This document shows positions 36,801 to 38,430 of a DNA stretch of 38,430 nt, one piece after another. The stretch lies in assembly GCA_910584145.1 (NCBI GenBank), contig CAJTXX010000019.1, forward strand, positions 1-38,430. Reading direction: 5' to 3'. The first letter of the stretch is position 1; each line of letters begins with the position of its first letter. Source of the DNA: an uncultured Eggerthellaceae bacterium. GTDB taxonomy: Bacteria > Actinomycetota > Coriobacteriia > Coriobacteriales > Eggerthellaceae. A program made the translations under genes and the position numbers. A model generated the notes under the pieces. It searched no databases and was not told the origin of the DNA. It worked only from the letters and a program-made list of their open reading frames with translations.

Positions 36801-37642
36801 CGAAGCTCGTGAACCCAGCGTCTTCCCAGGTAGAGCGATTAGCGGTGACCACCGTAGCATTCGTCAGCGTATCGTCGTTGAAGGCAGCTACCACAGCGTC
36901 GTCGCCCTTGCTGCTATCAACACCGTCCTCAGGTTCAGCTTCTGCCGAGTCCATATCGATTTGCATGATCTCGCCCGTGGACACTATCGTTAGCAGATCG
37001 CGATTGCCCCAAAAGGCGCCTTCTGCGATGGTCGCGCACGCAGGCGCGATGTGCACGCTGGCGCCGATGCCAGCAGGAGCGGCCACCAGCGTCAACGTGC
37101 CATCAGGTTCGCCGCTGTCATTCTGGTTCCGCTTATACAAGATACCGTTCTCGGTGGTGAAGTGCGCAGATGCCATGCTCCCCATCTGTAGGGCCGATAG
37201 CTTGGTGCAACGGGAAAAGACGCAAGCAGGGACGGTGGCCAATTCGTCGGGGAGCACGGCCGCGCCCTCCATACCCTCCGGAACGAGGAGGAGGCTAGAG
37301 AGCTCTCTATTGAAGAGCATGCCGTTATAGCTTTTGAAATACGCATTCTCAGATGCCACCGTCACCGCGGTAGCATGAGGGAACTGCTGGAAGAAGGCCG
37401 GGTCGATGACCTCGACCGTAGCAGGTATGATTACAGAGGTGATGCCGAACGCTTTATCCGCCTCGACGTAGCGATCGGTCGTATAGGGATCGGAAGCTCT
37501 TCCGCTGATGGCTTCAGTAGATGCCTGATCCGTAGCAGCGGACGCTGCGACTACAGAGTCGTCCGGTATTGATACCGCGTTAGCGGTCGATTTTATCTCC
37601 GGGTCGTCAACGCTATTCTGGTCTAGCGGTGAACCCCCCCCC
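30874..37642 (-). CDS. Giant LRR/InlB-repeat surface protein, main body (out of frame with its signal peptide)
   Basis: This frame supplies 2255 residues of a protein that would total 2429 if joined to the N-terminal frame at the G9 tract. Contents in order are BspA-type leucine-rich repeats (about 37.5-36.2 kb), a Big-like domain, an Asp/Glu-rich linker (about 35.9-35.6 kb), some 12-14 InlB-type repeats (about 35.1-31.5 kb; core pattern VSFNANGGSGG ... GYTFGGWYD ... TLYARW) and a C-terminal domain of about 180 residues ending VPSRRSD. No sortase motif or membrane helix closes it. The open frame extends back to an ATG at 37767 giving MLILLLLRWSV, but that stretch overlaps the N-terminal frame and is probably fortuitous. 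Likely an adhesin or internalin-like protein. Confidence 0.85.
32796..34040 (-). repeat. Tandem 249-bp repeats (five copies)
   Basis: Five consecutive 83-codon InlB-type units have exact 249-base spacing, marked by the recurring CCAGCG(C/G)GC segment near 32796, 33045, 33294, 33543 and 33792. The two units nearest 34 kb share long identical stretches, for example about 33562-33630 and 33811-33879. Two further, more diverged units (about 32290-32795) begin SYNLAGG or AYNLGGG. Confidence 0.85.
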
Positions 37643-38164
37643 GGCGTTTTCGATGGCTGTAACCGTATACGTCTGCTCGTTATATACGATTTGAGCTGGA
37701 ATCTGCAGAGCACCTTCGGGAGCAACGCCGCTCCAACCGACCAGCGCAACAGTAGCAGAATCAGCATCTTGCAGATATGTCAGACCGTTGTAGCTGATCA
37801 AAGCTGATGCATCCTCACCAAGTTGCACGCTGGCGGAAACGATCTCTATGCCATCCTGAGCAGAAGGAGCGCCTTCCTGGATCGCAGCGGACCGATCAGC
37901 GCTATCCGCACTGTCAGCAACATCCTCTTGAAGAGCGGCATCGGTCGCTTTGCGTATGGGATGATCAGATGAGATGACTCCGCTCGGGCGCACAGCGGCA
38001 GTCTGCTCGCTCGATGCAGTGCTATCGGTTGCTTCTGCATTATCAGAAGCGCTCGATGCCTGCTCAAGCCCGAGTGCGATAGAATCTGCGGGCATCATGG
38101 TGATGGCAAGCGTAGCCGCCAACACGACAGACACCACCCTTGTGGGCATAGTCGTTCTCAGCAT
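37613..38164 (-). CDS. N-terminal fragment of the giant surface protein (signal peptide and first repeat)
   Basis: As sequenced this frame gives 183 residues. It has a signal peptide (MLRTTMPTRVVSVVLAATLA..., about 1-32), an acidic Ser/Ala/Asp-rich stretch, and a strand-turn unit ending IVYNEQTYTVTAIENA, typical of the start of a BspA-type leucine-rich repeat. After that come GGG from the tract, FTARPE and a stop. The ATG at 38164 is preferred over 38182 because AAAGGGA lies seven bases before it. Deleting one G, or adding two, continues directly into the body frame as ...ENAGGGSPLDQNSVDD. The fragment alone would be secreted and probably non-functional. Confidence 0.8.
   Translation of the reverse strand: MLRTTMPTRVVSVVLAATLAITMMPADSIALGLEQASSASDNAEATDSTASSEQTAAVRPSGVISSDHPIRKATDAALQEDVADSADSADRSAAIQEGAPSAQDGIEIVSASVQLGEDASALISYNGLTYLQDADSATVALVGWSGVAPEGALQIPAQIVYNEQTYTVTAIENAGGGFTARPE
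37634..37642 (-). repeat. G9 homopolymer tract, probable phase-variation switch
   Basis: Nine consecutive C on the plus strand (G on the coding strand). The signal-peptide frame and the main-body frame differ by one base here; eight or eleven G joins them, nine or ten does not. Confidence 0.8.
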
Positions 38165-38230
38165 AATTCTGTCCCTTTTCATATCCTGCCGGCCAATGCT
38201 CCGAGGAGCAGTCCCGTTGGCTGGGAGGAC

Positions 38231-38250
38231 GTTGTACTTCCCGATACAAC
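38231..38250. repeat. Leader hairpin of the giant gene
   Basis: GTTGTA and TACAAC pair around an eight-base loop in the untranslated leader between the candidate promoter and the start codon. Confidence 0.4.
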
Positions 38251-38271
38251 TTCGTCTGTTAAGACGCCATC

Positions 38272-38300
38272 ATAATGAACAGCACTTTCAGATAATTCAA
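38272..38300 (-). promoter_or_regulatory. Candidate promoter of the surface locus
   Basis: On the minus strand TTGAAT (38295-38300), a 17-base spacer and CATTAT (38272-38277) match the housekeeping consensus at four of six positions each. They lie in an AT-rich stretch about 110 bases before the giant gene's start. Confidence 0.4.
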
Positions 38301-38430
38301 GAGATAAATGTCCATTTCAAAAACACTCCACAAGTGCTCATCCGCGCCGAGCCCGAGAAGAGCGCTCCTCATCTCCTGCCCCCGCCTGCCGAGCGAGCCC
38401 CTCGCAGCGAGCGGTGAGGGCAGCGGCTGC
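38301..38430. other. Non-coding right edge of the window
   Basis: No gene is supported here. The last 50 bases contain CTGCC and GGCAG around a GC-rich, self-complementary segment (about 38387-38424). This could be the edge of a structured element or the terminator of a gene beyond the window. Confidence 0.4.

Noticed and set aside
37643..37767. Hydrophobic start (MLILLLLRWSVGAALL) of the main-body frame, which could look like a signal peptide
   Set aside because: This stretch overlaps the N-terminal frame, which has a better ribosome binding site, a standard signal peptide and an LRR-like end. The body frame makes sense only from the G tract onward.
38301..38430. GC-rich edge sequence considered as a second copy of the grpE-dnaJ element
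   Set aside because: It shares only short GAGCGAG/GCGAG-like words and is cut by the window end, so relatedness cannot be supported.

Overview
The window looks like a chromosomal segment of a high-GC Gram-positive actinobacterium, most probably a Coriobacteriia (Eggerthellaceae-like) gut organism. The reasons are dense high-GC coding on one strand, a dnaK-grpE-dnaJ cluster carrying a MerR-type HspR repressor, and sortase-anchored surface proteins with LPXTG/LAXTG tails. This is inference from gene content; no 16S or other species marker is present. Almost everything is on the minus strand, and only one gene (5469-6263) is on the plus strand.

Region 1 (1-9.7 kb) is housekeeping: a YeaO/DUF488 protein, a QueT-type transporter, a ytxH-PRC barrel-aldolase run, a D-Ala-D-Ala ligase-like enzyme with altered active-site residues, a universal stress protein, an amidohydrolase, and a coupled run of a 47-residue membrane ORF, TrkH, an OB-fold lipoprotein and RsgA. 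Region 2 (9.8-17.0 kb) is a heat-shock cluster read dnaK-grpE-dnaJ-hspR-clpB. It has a strong sigma-70-type promoter before dnaK, a degenerate HAIR-like (HspR) site just upstream of it, and a long inverted repeat between grpE and dnaJ.

Region 3 (17.1-38.2 kb) is a ~21 kb surface locus read from right to left. It starts with a giant secreted protein made of BspA-type leucine-rich repeats, an acidic linker and about a dozen InlB-type repeats. Next come a membrane-anchored protein, a small secreted protein with a very strong ribosome binding site, and a second membrane-anchored paralogue. It ends with a 2070-residue repeat protein with an LAQTG tail and a 1623-residue protein with a C-type lectin domain (EPN and WND motifs) and an LPQTG tail.

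The most interesting signal is a run of nine G residues (coding strand) at 37634-37642 near the 5' end of the giant first gene. As sequenced, the signal-peptide part and the 2255-residue remainder are in different frames. Removing one G, or adding two, joins them exactly into one 2429-residue protein. This is the architecture of a slipped-strand, phase-variable surface protein, here captured in the OFF state, although a homopolymer sequencing error must be excluded. The lectin gene carries a second, shorter run of seven G residues inside its lectin domain. The six-gene set (giant repeat protein, paired membrane proteins around a small secreted protein, two sortase substrates with different sorting motifs) may be a variable surface-display system.
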